Positions 37,301-48,282 are shown, counted from the first letter of the stretch. The stretch: 64,000 nt of DNA from Acheta domesticus (GCA_031308135.1 JAHLJT010004567.1:37460389-37524388), one strand, 5' to 3'. Numbers and translations: made by a program. Notes: a model not told the origin generated them from the sequence alone.

Positions 37301-40300
37301 TCGAGCGCTCGAGACGCTCGAGCGCCCGGGCGCTCGGCGACTCTCGCGTCTCGGCGGGAGCCGCAAGGCGGCCGGTCGAAATGTCCGTTAAACAGCTATC
37401 TCTTCCCCCCAAGCAAGGTCCCCCACCCTTCGCCGAGCGTCGGCGCGGAGCCCGAGAGTCTCGAGCGGTTGTTTTCGCCTGATTGCAGAGCTCTAGTAAT
37501 TATCCCGCAATCCTACACCAAAGAGATTCAAAGTAAAAAACAAACAAACATACGTTTCCAGATAATATTTAAGTGGAAAAAGCTGACGCGTGTACAACCC
37601 CATGTATTCCATTACACTGCTACAAACTTCATTATCGTACGTAACTCGGAACGGTGCGTCCCAGGGCCTTGAAACAGAGTTTTCGCGTCCCTAAACGCTA
37701 ATTACGTTTCTTGTACTGTCGCTTACAAAATGCGACTGTTTTGGACGTTCTGTGTTTTTGAAATGTTCACTCATCCCGTAAAACGGATTGCCAGATAGTG
37801 GAAGTTGGGTTCCAGAGTGAAGGTATTTTCACTTTTAAAACAATAATCTAAAATGTCCTATTGTGGGAGATTGATATTTTTTGCTAAAATTTTGGATCCT
37901 TCTGTATTGCATTTTTTGGTATTTTTGCTCCTCTGGATACTCTCGCTGTTCAGAACTTCTCGTTCCATCCGCCATTGCACTATCTGTCGTCGTAACATTT
38001 AAAAATGTATTTTTCGTAAGGAAAAGCACTGAAATATTTTTTTTTATTTTGAGTTTAATTTCAAGATTAAAATGTGCCGTAACTTGCGTTGAGCATGTGC
38101 GAAGCACATGAGAAAATCTGTGGAAGAATACTTGGGGAATGTGGGGTCATATGGACATGCGGAAGAATATGCAGTGGAACATTAGGGAACATGAGGGTCT
38201 GGTATCAACTAGTCGATCACGAAAATCTTTTCAATAGATCGGGATGAAAAAATAATTAATGGAACTGTTCGATGGGTCGTCAGACTTTGGGTGAAAGTAA
38301 ATACCCGTTATTTAGAGATTACCGCTATTCCGAAAGAGTATAGAATGTTAGACAATAGGATACTAGGCAAATGTTTTAATTTCCTACATTCAATGAATAG
38401 AGTACAAATTGTAGATTTAATTATTCTCAAGTTAACGAAAATCAATAATGTCTGTTGTCTGCAATTTTTAAAAATTAATACGCTCATTATTAAGAAGCAA
38501 CGCAAAATTTTCGGCGATTCCCAGGAACAGTCGTCACGGGAAGGAGAGTTAGCAGTGTTACGATTCTGTATTCTCCTTTATATAACCATAACAAGTGCTG
38601 AATGTAATTTATGATGGTGGGCAACGTTTTTTCTTAGCTGATGTGAACGGCAAGTAGTGATTAGTGTTTTTTGTTTTCAAGTGTGGAGTTTAATAAACTA
38701 TGAGTCACTTATATAGCAATAAGGTGGACCTGGCAAATTAATCATTGAACAGTGTTGCAAAATTGTTTGTGGTGTTCACGTATAAACTTAATTAGTGTTG
38801 CAAAGAAATCAAAAACTTACATTTGAATTATGATTGGGAGTTTTTATTTACTAAAGTGAAAGGAATGTGCTTAAGTCTTCTGTGATACCTATCAGTATCT
38901 TCAAAAGTGGAAATTTAGAAAAACATTATGGAACTCTATATATAACTAGAGGCACAGACATATAATATTTTCAATACTTTTATATTAGTATAAAATAGCA
39001 TTAAATCGTTTAATAGCAAGAAATCGTTGAGTAAATTATTAAATGATTGATGATTCCGGGCGCTTCAACTGCTAAGGTCATTAGTCCCGGAAGTGTAGTG
39101 AGTGCGTTGTTTTGTCGAGGGATGCGGCATTGATCTCCCGCTAGCCGGCGAGATCCGGCGCCGACCTACGTCGGCTTGGGTGATTTTCCTCTCCAGAGTG
39201 GCACCGCCCTAGCCGGGACAAGCTCTAAGCTCCCGACATGTGCGGTAGTGCAGTTTACGTAAATGTAAGTGTATGTGTGTGTAAGTAAGTGGGATGACAG
39301 GGCAAGGAAGAGGATGGAAAGTTCGCGCGCGGTCCGTGACCTGTTTGTTAGGGTATTGACACGGCATTCACCTGATGTTGATCGGAGAAACCACGGAAAA
39401 CTCCAGCGACCCAGCTCTCAAGCTAGTGTCGAAAATTCTGCCACCGTCGGGTCTCGAACCGTTAGACCTCCAGAGGCACTGCAGTGACATCAGTTGATGC
39501 CCAGAACCACCTTTGCCGGTAGTAAATTATTAAGATCCTCACTGTAGTATGACAACATGAAAGCACTTGCTTGCCTGAATATCAATTCCGAACAAAACAA
39601 ACATTTACAACTTGCTTCCATCAGCAACCGCGCTTGTCTTGTAAACACGCTGCATAAAGATGCCCATTGAAGAATTTAAATGGCATGTTGGACAGTGTTG
39701 TTAACGTTAGTAAAGTTACAAAATATATGAACGTGAAACTAACCATTAATAGTTAAACTGCATGAATTAAACAGCAAAATTACAAAAACAATGAATATTT
39801 TGTCTTGATTGTGTTTTGGCCACCCACTATACGGAGCTAGGTCGAATGACACTATCTGAAGGAGAATTCTAGCGACCAGCTGCCCTGATCGGTAGTTCTC
39901 CATGGTTTCTCCGATCAGTACCAGGCGATTGCCGATGCAATCTTGTACTGGCCATGGACCGCACGTGATCTATGCTTCATCATCCTTGTGCCTCCGTCTT
40001 ATACTTACTTGCGTCACTCTACCACACATGTCGGCAGGCCAGTTGGGAGCCTAAGCTTGTCCCGAATGGGACGGTAGTCCACTGACTGAATTACCTGGAG
40101 GAGAAAATCCCGCAAGCCGCCGTATAGGTCGGCACAGGATCGCAGGTTCTGCCAGGGGAGAAACCCACCACCTCTCGGGCTATATCAAGCACCATACAAA
40201 CGGGATTATAATGACTATAGTAGTTGAGCCGGAAACATTTGTAAATTATTGAATGAATGTTTTCTTTATAAATTGAATGCTTTTAGTATCAGAAAATTTA

Positions 40301-43300
40301 CAAAATAAAACCTAACTATTTCATTCATCAGACATCATCTTTTCGCACTTCTTTCACAACCAAAAAGCACTTTGGTTACTGAGTAGTTAGTAACATATAA
40401 TTATCTAAAGAGAATTCCCTAATTTTTTAAATTATCTAATGAAGAAGATTCCAGAAATTGAAGATGATTATTTTTCTGCTAGTCAGAACCCACAAAGAAA
40501 TGAAAATTGAAAAAAAGGAAAAATGTTAGTTTTCCAATAAATTTAAAATAATTTATATTAATTAAAATTGTCATAATTAATCATTTTGCCAATGTTTATA
40601 ATTTTTAATTTATAATTCATACATTTTTTCATTAAAAATGCATTACTTATTAACATTCAATTTTTGTTTTTGTTTTTATAACTGCTTCAGGTGTGCTCAT
40701 TACTTCACATTTCAGGTCAGAAGCAGAAACTCAGTATGCCAAAACTCTGAGCAAATTGTCTGGCAAACTTCTGAAGGCATCTAAAGATTCTGTAGGTTCT
40801 GTGAATCAAGCATGGCAGCGTGCAGGAGCTCAGATGGAAGCACAAAGTGAAGCACACAGGTAGTTTCTGTTAAGTGCTTAAAGCAATCTGCCAAAAAAAC
40901 TAATTTTATAGTAATATCAACAATTACAATAAAGGTTCTTGTTATCAAATTTACAAATAATTTTAGCTTAAGTACCCTTGAATAATAGCAAATTTGAGAC
41001 ATTTATGAATATGAATGTTTCTATGAGTATTATTTTATATCTCTTGTACATTTAAAGGATTGTTGTTCTTTTTAACTGTGTTAGGAAAATGTTTTAAACT
41101 CAATAAACTCAACTTAATATTTCTGCAAATTTTAGAACTTTTAAGCTGTGTAGTTTAAAAAACTGGAAAGAACATTTTTAACTCTTTCTCATACACTTCT
41201 TCTCAGTAAATTACAATGTTCCTCAGATTAATTTTCTTGCTTACAGAGCCTTTGCTGCAGCATTAAGTGAAGAAGTTGTTAAACCATTGAGACAAGTTTT
41301 GGAATCGCAACATCGCATAAGAAAATCAGTTGAATCAGTGGTGGATAAGACAGCCAAGAGTTTAGCTGAGTGGCGCACTGCTGAAGCAAAGAGTAAAAAA
41401 CAAAGCTTCCTGAGTGCTAGAGAGAATGAGAAGTTGCAAGATGTATCTTTGGATGTGAGGCTTGGAAGAAACACTGGTTCAGCTCATGCATTACATCACA
41501 ATCATAAACAAGTTTCAGATAAAGAATGTGCCAAAGTAAGTTACCAAAATTAAAATTCAATGAAAGTGCTTAGACCCTATAACTTAATATTTAGACCTGT
41601 AGAATTTCTTGTACTTTGATAAGAATGTTGGTTAAACAGATGGGTTATAATGGCCCAATGCTAACACAACTGTTGTTTCTTTTTTTATTGCTCTTCGAAA
41701 TAATGGATTTGGTAATTTAATTAATTTATTTTTTATTAGATTCTTAAACATAGACTAAAACAGTTATATGTAAATGTTTTGGTTTTTGTATGAGTATTTG
41801 AAGTCAGAAAAACATTTTACTATTTTGTTCTTGGAAGCATTTTATTTTGAATAAATTTCAAGACTCGTACATATTTTTCAGTTGGAATCAAAGAGAAGAA
41901 AAGCTGAAGAGCATGTCAAGAAAGCAGATGTAGAATACTACACCTTTTGTATCCGTGCAGAAAGAGCAAGGTAATCATTGAATTAATCTTGATTCAATTC
42001 ATATCATCATTATACACCAAATTGCTATTCCATTTCTTTCTCATATATTAATGTTGGTCAAAATAATTGTTTTCATAGGTTGGAGTGGGAAACAGCTGTA
42101 ATCAGAGGAAGCCACTGCTTCCAAGCTCTGGAGGAGGAGAGATTGCAGCAGCTGAAGGATTTGGCAGCCTGCTATCTGAATCACTTGCAGGATATGGGCC
42201 CCAAACTTATTCAGGTAACAATTTTGCCTATAATACTACAGGTTTCTGTGATGAAATGAAGAACAAATTGAGCCAAAGCCTCCCACTGTTCAAAAGAAAT
42301 AAATAAAACTTGTTCATCTGTAAATGTTGTTGTTTATTTTCTAGACAGAATATTTATTTCTGTTTATGTTTCCCCTTTTGGTTTCTTTAATGTAGTTTTC
42401 TCATACAAAACATGCTTGTAGAAAAAACTTTTAAAAAATTAATTTTATGTAATAAATTTCGATTGGTATATCTTAAGATTGACCAACCTATGGGAGAGGA
42501 GGTGAGAACAATGAGGGGGATGTAACAGTGAAAAATTTTATTCCAAACAAAGAAAATATAAAAAATAATTAAATGCTGGTAACTGAAAATTCACTCTAGC
42601 CCTCACTAGCAAGCCTCAATGGATAAAGTATTTCATTGTGAATCAATAAGACCATAGAAGTCTTGAACATAAAAATATTAAAGTTTATTATTCCTTATTA
42701 TAATGTAAATATAATATGAATAATGCTCTTTAACGTTCTTTTAATATTCAGAGTGCAGAAAAGTTGGTTGAGCCAATTCAGAACTGTGATGTTGCTCGAG
42801 ATATCCAAACTGTTGTGTCCATAAAAGGCACAGGTCAACCCATTCCTGAACAACTGTTACCTGACTTCTATGCAGAACACATAACACTTGCAATGAATCG
42901 AGAAAGGAGAAGACAAGTAAGTTCAAACTTTTTGTATACAGTATATTGTTAGATTACCCTAAACAATAAAAGAGAAAATTTAATTTTGTTTATTCTTTTT
43001 GAAACATTTGATTTAACTGTGGGTAAAATATATACTTAATTACAAATTAAATCATTATTTCATCTTGCTAACTTTTCAAATTTCGTTTGAAATATTTTTA
43101 GGCACTAGTTAAAATACTGCAATTAATCAGACAAGACCTAGAACGAGAGAGAAGAGGAAAACAAGGAGTTGAAAGTTTGGCCAGAGCTCTACAGCAAACT
43201 CCAAATTTTGGAGCTGAAGATTCTCAGCAAAACCTTTCAGAGAAACTTCACCATGTGAGTAAAATTGATTGCCAATATTAGTTGATTATCTTTATTGACA

Positions 43301-44589
43301 TCTTCACCTTCATCCTTAATTTTATGGAACTAGAAAAAAAAAACCTATTTCATTTTATCTATGACATATTAAATAATACAAATAAATTCTACAAGATAAG
43401 GATGCAAGTTCTATGTATTAAATACCTTGCCATATCTCAATGAATTTATGCACAGAGAGAATTCTTTAAATTTAAGGTCTGTCTTATTTTCACATATTTG
43501 TTTCACAGATGCGTTCAATGCTTACCTATCTTGAAGCAGCACGTTACAAAGTACACAGTGCACTAGCTGAAATAGATGGTAGGCCACGAGGGAGCCATCC
43601 TTTAGCGCCACATATTCAAGTTACACGAGACAAACAAGGTTTACAACAAAGTGTTCTCAAAGTAAGTACAGTTTATATTCAGGTAATTTTTACTAAAGAG
43701 TAATTTATGCATACAATCATGAAATCTGGATTTATGTAACTCTTATATTAAGTTTCTATAGGTAACTTAGTATGTTAAAAAATAATACCACTGACTAATT
43801 TGGAATTTTTAACTAAATAACAAATTAAAAGCTCAACGAAAAGAAACATTGATTTCTGCAGAATATAAACAAATTTTAAATTAAATAATACAGTCTTATT
43901 TTTGTTTCTTTTCAAGGTTCCACCATGGGTAAGAAAAGAATCTCTTGATCAGTTGGCTGGAGACTCTCCTGACTGGACTGATAGAGGAGCAGGGGATGGA
44001 AATTCTGTTCAACCTGACAGCGACTTTGGTGTGTGGTTCAGCTAATTTTTATCAACCTATTTCTTTTTTAAATCAGTATGCTCAGTCTCAATTGTATTTA
44101 GTGTATATGATTTTGTAGTTAAATTTGTTGCATACAAATTTTACTTTCTGAAAATTAAAATAGTTTTACACATAACAATTGGTCATTTACTTTGTTTGCA
44201 AAGTAACCAAATTATAAATTGTTGTTTTCTGACTCCAATGTAGATGAATTCTCAAGCCAAGGAAGTGAGAAAGACTACCAAAGTAGTGTTATGACTTACC
44301 CAGTCATTTCAGAATGTAATGAAACCCCTCCAGTGACAGGAGGGCGTTGTCGAGCTCTCTATGAATATGCTGCAAATCTATATGATGAATTGAATTTGAG
44401 ACCTGGTAAGAATGAAAATCTATATTAAGATTCAGCTATACTTGCTAAGATTGCAAATTACTCAATATGTTGAAATTTTCAGGCGACATTATAAACATTC
44501 ATGAGAAACAAGCTGATGGCTGGTGGCTGGGTGAACTGAATGGTGTTGTAGGCATATTTCCAGCAACATATGTTGAGGAAATTAAATAG
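31195..44589 (+). CDS. Nostrin: Nostrin homologue (F-BAR/SH3 adaptor)
   Basis: Adaptor that, in animals studied, binds membranes through an F-BAR dimer and recruits partners through SH3; named for nitric oxide synthase trafficking. The coding exons are 31,195-31,305 (candidate), 33,584-33,669, 40,716-40,859, 41,247-41,535, 41,882-41,970, 42,079-42,214, 42,752-42,916, 43,102-43,254, 43,509-43,661, 43,917-44,028, 44,244-44,405 and 44,483-44,589. All introns are GT-AG and all phases agree. The predicted protein has 568 residues: F-BAR about 38-290 (opening GQNGFEELRRYIKQGGDF), HR1-like coil about 335-415, SH3 about 513-567 with ALYEY, GWWLGEL and GIFPATYVE. The vertebrate protein is about 500 residues. 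The exon chain from 33,584 on is firm; the first exon is inferred. Cytoplasmic, at membranes. Confidence 0.93.
31341..31610. mobile_element. MITE-like element beside Nostrin exon 1
   Basis: Inverted termini of about 28 bp: AGATTCCCTAGATAGAGAGA on the left, and AGAGTCCCTAGACACAGAGA on the opposite strand at the right, both continuing into GTAGCGCA. It has no coding capacity. It starts only about 35 bp past the candidate exon 1 donor, so the open frame running past that donor is partly transposon sequence. Confidence 0.65.
31740..32680. repeat. diverged duplicated segment in Nostrin intron 1
   Basis: The stretch at 31,902-31,945 recurs at 32,615-32,660 (GAAGT.A....ACAAGGCTT.ACCACGCCC, then TTCTCCAG.CG). 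Minus-strand frames over both copies share the peptide core W-R-x-x-G-V-V-K-P-C. Probably an old dispersed element present twice; the family is unknown. Confidence 0.5.
32694..32731. repeat. short inverted repeat (hairpin)
   Basis: AGATCACCT, a 10-base loop, then AGGTGATCT, with partial extension on both sides. Function unknown. Confidence 0.6.
33584..33669 (+). CDS. Nostrin: Nostrin exon 2 (F-BAR start)
   Basis: Phase-0 acceptor TTTCAG|GGT and donor AAG|GTTAGT. Encodes GQNGFEELRRYIKQGGDF and on to ILQE plus two bases of an Arg codon, the conserved opening of the F-BAR fold in this family. The following intron is about 7 kb. Confidence 0.92.
34225..34755 (+). mobile_element. non-LTR-type nonautonomous element (3' end recognised)
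   Basis: Begins CCAGTGGACCCGGCAATGGT and ends with GCGAAATCGGTTGAGTAG then TTTAGATATAGAT. This start/end pairing (a 'GGACCCGGC' head, and an 'ATCGGTT.AGTAG' end followed by a TATA-rich tail) is typical of widespread insect retroelement fragments. No reverse transcriptase is present. Lies inside the large Nostrin intron. Confidence 0.5.
34800..35230 (+). mobile_element. possible second SINE family
   Basis: GCGGGTTCGAAACCTGCG at about 34,866 is a perfect tRNA T-arm-like hairpin with a box B core (GGTTCGAAACC). No clear box A is seen upstream. An open minus-strand frame with FAGFEPAALMS arises simply from translating this tRNA-like stretch. Inferred retroposon. Confidence 0.35.
35410..35610. 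repeat. GC-rich palindromic block in Nostrin intron
   Basis: Contains ACTCGGCCGGTCTC followed by GCAACCGGCCGAGACT, an almost perfect inverted repeat around 35,515-35,550, in CpG-rich sequence. The intron is otherwise AT-rich. It could be an intronic CpG island or the core of an unknown element. Confidence 0.45.
35620..37230. other. AT-rich intron sequence
   Basis: Part of the 7-kb Nostrin intron. It includes an AATTTTAATAAATTGTAAT-type low-complexity stretch (35,695-35,825). No exon seen. Confidence 0.55.
37240..37480. repeat. GC-rich palindromic block 2 in Nostrin intron
   Basis: Dense GAGCGCTCGAG-type palindromes around 37,285-37,345 (CGAGCGCTCGAGCGCTCGAG then CGCTCGAGCGCCCGGGCGCT) in an AT-rich intron. 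No reading frame is credible. Possibly related to the block at 35,410. Confidence 0.5.
37490..39030. other. AT-rich intron sequence
   Basis: Part of the large Nostrin intron; no exon or recognised element. A 107-codon plus-strand frame (38,291-38,614) shows no family. Confidence 0.5.
39030..39533 (-). mobile_element. tRNA-derived SINE, copy 5, with target-site duplication
   Basis: The body at 39,043-39,520 is flanked by an exact 13-bp direct repeat, AGTAAATTATTAA, at 39,030-39,042 and 39,521-39,533. Reading the minus strand from 39,520, the tRNA-like head has a degraded box A and GGTTCGAGACCC (box B), and the body matches the other copies. The intact duplication shows a target-primed insertion and a relatively young copy. 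Confidence 0.88.
39830..40233 (+). mobile_element. tRNA-derived SINE, copy 6, head missing
   Basis: Starts inside the body at GAGCTAGGTCGAAT and continues through GGAGAATTCTAGCGACC, GATCAGTACCAGGC and the GGCACAGGATCG region to TAGTTGAGCCGGAA. The promoter head is absent, so this is a 5'-truncated copy. It is inverted relative to copy 5, about 300 bp away. Confidence 0.8.
40716..40859 (+). CDS. Nostrin: Nostrin exon 3 (F-BAR)
   Basis: Completes the Arg codon begun in exon 2 and encodes SEAETQYAKTLSKLSGKLLK through QSEAH, the conserved first long helix of the F-BAR fold. Acceptor TTTCAG|GTC and donor CAG|GTAGTT. Confidence 0.93.
41247..41535 (+). CDS. Nostrin: Nostrin exon 4 (F-BAR)
   Basis: Encodes AFAAALSEEVVKPLRQVLES and a Lys-rich helix with KSVESVVDKTAKSLAEW. 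It ends in phase 0 at AAA|GTAAGT. A His-rich stretch (HALHHNHKQ) lies near the end, in a region that varies in the family. Confidence 0.93.
41882..41970 (+). CDS. Nostrin: Nostrin exon 5 (F-BAR)
   Basis: Encodes LESKRRKAEEHVKKADVEYY through CIRAERA; charged helix. Donor AAG|GTAATC, leaving a split Arg codon completed by the next exon. Confidence 0.92.
42079..42214 (+). CDS. Nostrin: Nostrin exon 6 (F-BAR)
   Basis: Encodes LEWETAVIRGSHCFQALEEE through HLQDMGPKLIQ. The aligned 'RLKWE...' segment is a family landmark. Donor CAG|GTAACA, phase 0. Confidence 0.93.
42752..42916 (+). CDS. Nostrin: Nostrin exon 7 (F-BAR end)
   Basis: Encodes SAEKLVEPIQNCDVARDIQT through NRERRRQ. The DARDIQ-like VARDIQ and the closing MNRERRR match the end of the F-BAR region in this family. 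Donor CAA|GTAAGT. Confidence 0.93.
43102..43254 (+). CDS. Nostrin: Nostrin exon 8 (HR1-like coil)
   Basis: Encodes ALVKILQLIRQDLERERRGK through EKLHH. Heptad-like spacing fits the HR1/REM-type coiled segment between F-BAR and SH3. Donor CAT|GTGAGT. Confidence 0.92.
43509..43661 (+). CDS. Nostrin: Nostrin exon 9 (coil end, linker)
   Basis: Encodes MRSMLTYLEAARYKVHSALA, then a Pro- and His-containing linker (GRPRGSHPLAPH), where the family has a similar 'RPQPSHP'-type segment. The internal ATG is not a start. Donor AAA|GTAAGT. Confidence 0.92.
43917..44028 (+). CDS. Nostrin: Nostrin exon 10 (linker)
   Basis: Encodes VPPWVRKESLDQLAGDSPDW and an acidic, Gly/Asn-rich tail. The donor TTTG|GTGTGT leaves one base of an Asp codon. 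Confidence 0.88.
44244..44405 (+). CDS. Nostrin: Nostrin exon 11 (SH3 first half)
   Basis: Completes the Asp codon, then a Ser-rich linker and GGRCRALYEYAANLYDELNL, the ALYDY-type opening of SH3 with the acidic RT-loop (YDELN). Donor CCTG|GTAAGA. Confidence 0.94.
44483..44589 (+). CDS. Nostrin: Nostrin exon 12 (SH3 end and stop)
   Basis: Encodes GDIINIHEKQADGWWLGELN then GVVGIFPATYVEEIK and TAG. Both conserved Trp residues and the FPATYVE end of SH3 are present, so the binding surface looks intact. Confidence 0.95.
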
Positions 44590-45385
44590 CAAAACATGGT
44601 CTGCTGATCACCTCTTCTCTCAAGCTGCTCCAAAGTGCATTACTGACAGAATGAAGGATAAAGTTAAGACAGCTACTTTAACGGTCAATATTTATATAAA
44701 ACCAGAGGGTTCACTGTTGAAACTGGTCAGTTGTACTAGAGTGGCTTGCCTACTAGTCATTGCATCATGAATACAAAATGAACTGTACATTTGGCTCTGT
44801 CCATGAATGGACAGTCATTGCTGAAATGTACAGAATAAAATGCATAGAAATTGTTGGGAACATTCATAGAGAAATGGTTCTGAAAACCTTTTCTGAATGT
44901 GAAAGCATAAAAAAAATACAAGTAATAGCATATTACAGGACAGTTGTATTTAGCACTAATCTGTAATGTGATCTGATGAATAATTGTCTTAAAAGACATC
45001 TTTTAAATCAGGTCAGGAGCATTTTCTAAGACTGCAAATGGTGTTAGTTATAAGAAAATTTGATATTATATGAAGTTATGTAAGGTGTTGTAAGAAAGTG
45101 TATTTTTCACGTAATTTTCTACGGTATCTCCTAATCTAGCGTATGAAAATTTGTTTACCTCTTATTAAAAATTAAGTGTTTCCATTTCTGTGTTCTAAAA
45201 ACACATTTATTTCAAAACTGTTTTTCATGAAAATGAGAGTGATGTCTAAACTCATTAATGGTACAATAAAAATAGCAAAGTTTGTTTGTAGTGTCTTTGG
45301 ACTCTGCTTTAATGTTAACCTTATGTGTATATTATCCCTCATGTGTAGCGCACCCACACACATACAATAAATGTTTCAATTGAAC
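44590..45385 (+). other. Nostrin: Nostrin 3' UTR (predicted)
   Basis: Candidate poly-A signals AATAAA occur at about 44,834, 45,264 and 45,365. The last is followed by a GT/T-rich stretch, so the transcript may end near 45,385. Frames here are short and unrelated to known proteins. Confidence 0.5.
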
Positions 45386-45389
45386 TTTT

Positions 45390-47900
45390 TTTAACGTATA
45401 TTTATTTCTGGACATTCATCATTTCTGTGTAGCGAAAATAAATACTTCAGGTTAGAATACAACAAAAGTACCTTTTTTTACTTTTTCATTAGTACTCCTT
45501 GCTTTTGAAGTTCATCTGTGATAATATAAAATAAAGTGACGTGGTTTTACAGAAAATAGAGACAATTTATTCATGCGGTCAGACATGAATTCGAAACAAA
45601 GAAATAATTCAAGTTGCAGTAAAATAAGTTTTATTTAGTTTAAAATGGTTATAAATTATATTTATTATTATGATTATGATTATTATTATTTTCATCTAGT
45701 GTATACAGTGAGGAATAATGATTACAACTGCTTGCTCTGCATGAGTCAATAAGCTGCTGGCTCTCCCTCTCCGCTACAACAATTCAACACTCAAGATTTA
45801 GACTTGATAGTCTGCTGCTCCCTCTTTTCACCAACAGAGCTTGTAAGAGTAAAATTAAAATGATTCAAGGAGGAGTTATATTAAATGAGGAGTTAATTAC
45901 TATTACGCGAGGAGTTACATTAAAACGACTCCATTTTCATTCAAGAGGCAGAGTGCAATCTATTCCATCCTTCTCTCAAAGTTTATCATCCATTACCACA
46001 ATGGATCCATTATCACAATGAATCCCTTATCACAGTCCCCCCCCCCATGTGTTAAAAAACAGAGCAACTTGTTCAGGTCCACAGCAATTTGTCAAGAAAA
46101 AGTATATTCAATATGAAAGTACAATAGTGTAGATCTGCCCTTCGGCTTCATGCTTCACACAAAAACTTATCATTTTGACATCATCAGGACATGGAGGAGG
46201 ACATGCTGTGAAACTCTTCTTAATGCAACGAAGACCACTTAAACCTATTAATTTTATTACATTTTTATTATTTTTACTAGGCCATTATAATTATTATTAC
46301 ACATGAAGAATGGGAGTCTGGATGTCCTGAGAGATACCAAGCACTTGAAATCAAATTTGTTTTTCATCAACAGGTGAGTGTGTTGGTGCAGGAGACAAGT
46401 TGCATCCAAACACCAAGCTGCTAGGTCTCTAAATGTCTGGGGCAAGTAATACATTTAAAAAGCTGTATGTGTAATAAAATAATTAAAAATTGTGTTTCTT
46501 ACATTCGAAATTTATTAATTTTGTTTGAAAATTTATTGGGACCCTTCTGAGGTTGGGCCCCTAAGCAGAAGTGCACTCTCGCCTAAGACAGTGTAAATTA
46601 TCATAATTATTTCAATATATAAAATATTTGTTAATTAGCAGACAAAATTCATCCTCAGCACTACAAGAAAATTGGAAATATTAGCACCACAATTTATAGT
46701 CAAACAACACAGCTCAATTAGCATTTTCAAGAAATGTACTTTTGATTGTTAAACTCCCCTTAGAATGTCAAGATGGAGAATTGTAAATCTTCATTACACT
46801 TCCTGTGCTGTGACCTAAACATACACCAGGGAAACAGGCCATCACAAGGAGTTCCATCTTAGCCAACAAGTAACATTGACAGTGGTGCATCTTATGGACA
46901 AATGGAGTATTGGCTAACCTCAGATGCCCATAACTTAAAAAACTGTAATTTTTACAGTTACATACGTAATACAAAATCCCAATTGATTATGTTAGAACTA
47001 TCAAAAAATAAAATAAATTAAAATTCATCTTTAATGAAAAAATCTTTATAAGAAAACATCAAGTTAACTGGACACCACCCTTAGCAACCCTAAAAATATT
47101 CCAGTTTTATCACTGAACATGAAAGAAATGTATTTTGCAGTTAAATTTTAATGGATGTCACATTGAAATATTTAGCAATATTCTAATTATATTCTTGAAA
47201 TATATTAATATTGAAAGATAAACAATTATCCTGAGTAATTTAAGTAATATTTTAACAACTTTAATTTATTCAGTGAGAATAATACAGTAAAATTTCACTT
47301 ATACTTCTTTCAGGGGACTGAAACTTCTTTCAGGGGAATGTATAAGTGAGAAAAACACGTTACTGAAATTGAATATTATGAGTAAAACAAAAACTCAATA
47401 TTTTTACATTGGTGCACCCATTCTTGGACCTGCTACCTATGTTACTTTTTATTTAGTCAAAGAACAGTACAAACTGTGTTAAGTGATATCCAGGGGAGAA
47501 GTATTATCTGCACACATTTTCTTGAGTTCCACAATCTTGTCTCAACATTTTAACTATAAATAATTGAATGATGAATAAAAGTTATAAAAAAAATTGAAGT
47601 TAGCAACTTTTGAAAACTACCCATTTTCGCTTCCGAATTACAGAAAACTTATTTGAACTGGTAAACAAATTGCAGGTTTTATTTTTTGTATTGCTAACAA
47701 AATAGTAACATCCACTTACTCTACTCCCACCATTACTAACAAAGGGTGAGCTCCACAAAACGTGCGCATAGTGATCGGTAGTAGAGCAGAAGTACATTAC
47801 TTGTTACCGGTCATTGACCCGGAAGCTGAAGTACATTACTTGTTACTTGGAAGGCAAGCAGCACGGTGGAAAGGATAGCACTATTTCGCACTTTATGCAG
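45390..47900. other. intergenic AT-rich stretch between convergent genes
   Basis: No gene seen. It contains a C-run at 46,037-46,046, a GGGCCC-bearing segment near 46,540-46,600 that may be old hAT debris, and a doubled ACTTCTTTCAGGGGA motif near 47,305-47,340 inside a CTTATAC/GTATAAG inverted repeat. Confidence 0.5.
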
Positions 47901-47911
47901 CCAGTACTTTA

Positions 47912-48282
47912 GGCCTGTGACACATCAGCGTTGCGTTGATGCGCGTCACCTAACGCTGGTGACGTCAGCTGCGTAGACGATGCCTGCGCACACGACTTGT
48001 TTAACGTGCGTCGTAGATTAACAATATCTTACGCGAAACGGCACACGACCGCTCTTGGCGACGTGCGTTGTGTCCACATCTCGAGCAAGACGCTCAAGCT
48101 GTGAGGCAAGATATCGCGCATTGGTAACAACGCACGTCGCCAAGAGCGCTTTGTGCTTTTTCGCATATGGTAGTGTTAATTTACGACGCGCGTGAAGTGA
48201 CTAGTGTGCGCAGGCCTCAATGCAGCTGACGCCATCAGCGTTGGGTGACGCGCGTCAACACAACGCTCGTAAGACACGGGCC
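47912..48282. mobile_element. foldback MITE with arms of about 165 bp
   Basis: The two halves are inverted copies almost to the centre. Left arm: AGGCCTGTGACACATCAGCG, then GCGTCACCTAACGCTG, then GCTCTTGGCGACGTGCGTTG. The right arm, read on the opposite strand, starts AGGCCCGTGTCTTACGAGCG and carries the same later blocks. Ends are flanked by TTA (47,909-47,911) and TAA (48,283-48,285), which would fit a 3-bp target site of PIF/Harbinger type; that assignment is an inference. Noncoding. Confidence 0.85.

Noticed and set aside
42085..42306. 73-codon plus-strand frame starting at 42,085
   Set aside because: Out of frame with Nostrin exon 6 and runs past a clear splice donor; a shadow frame.
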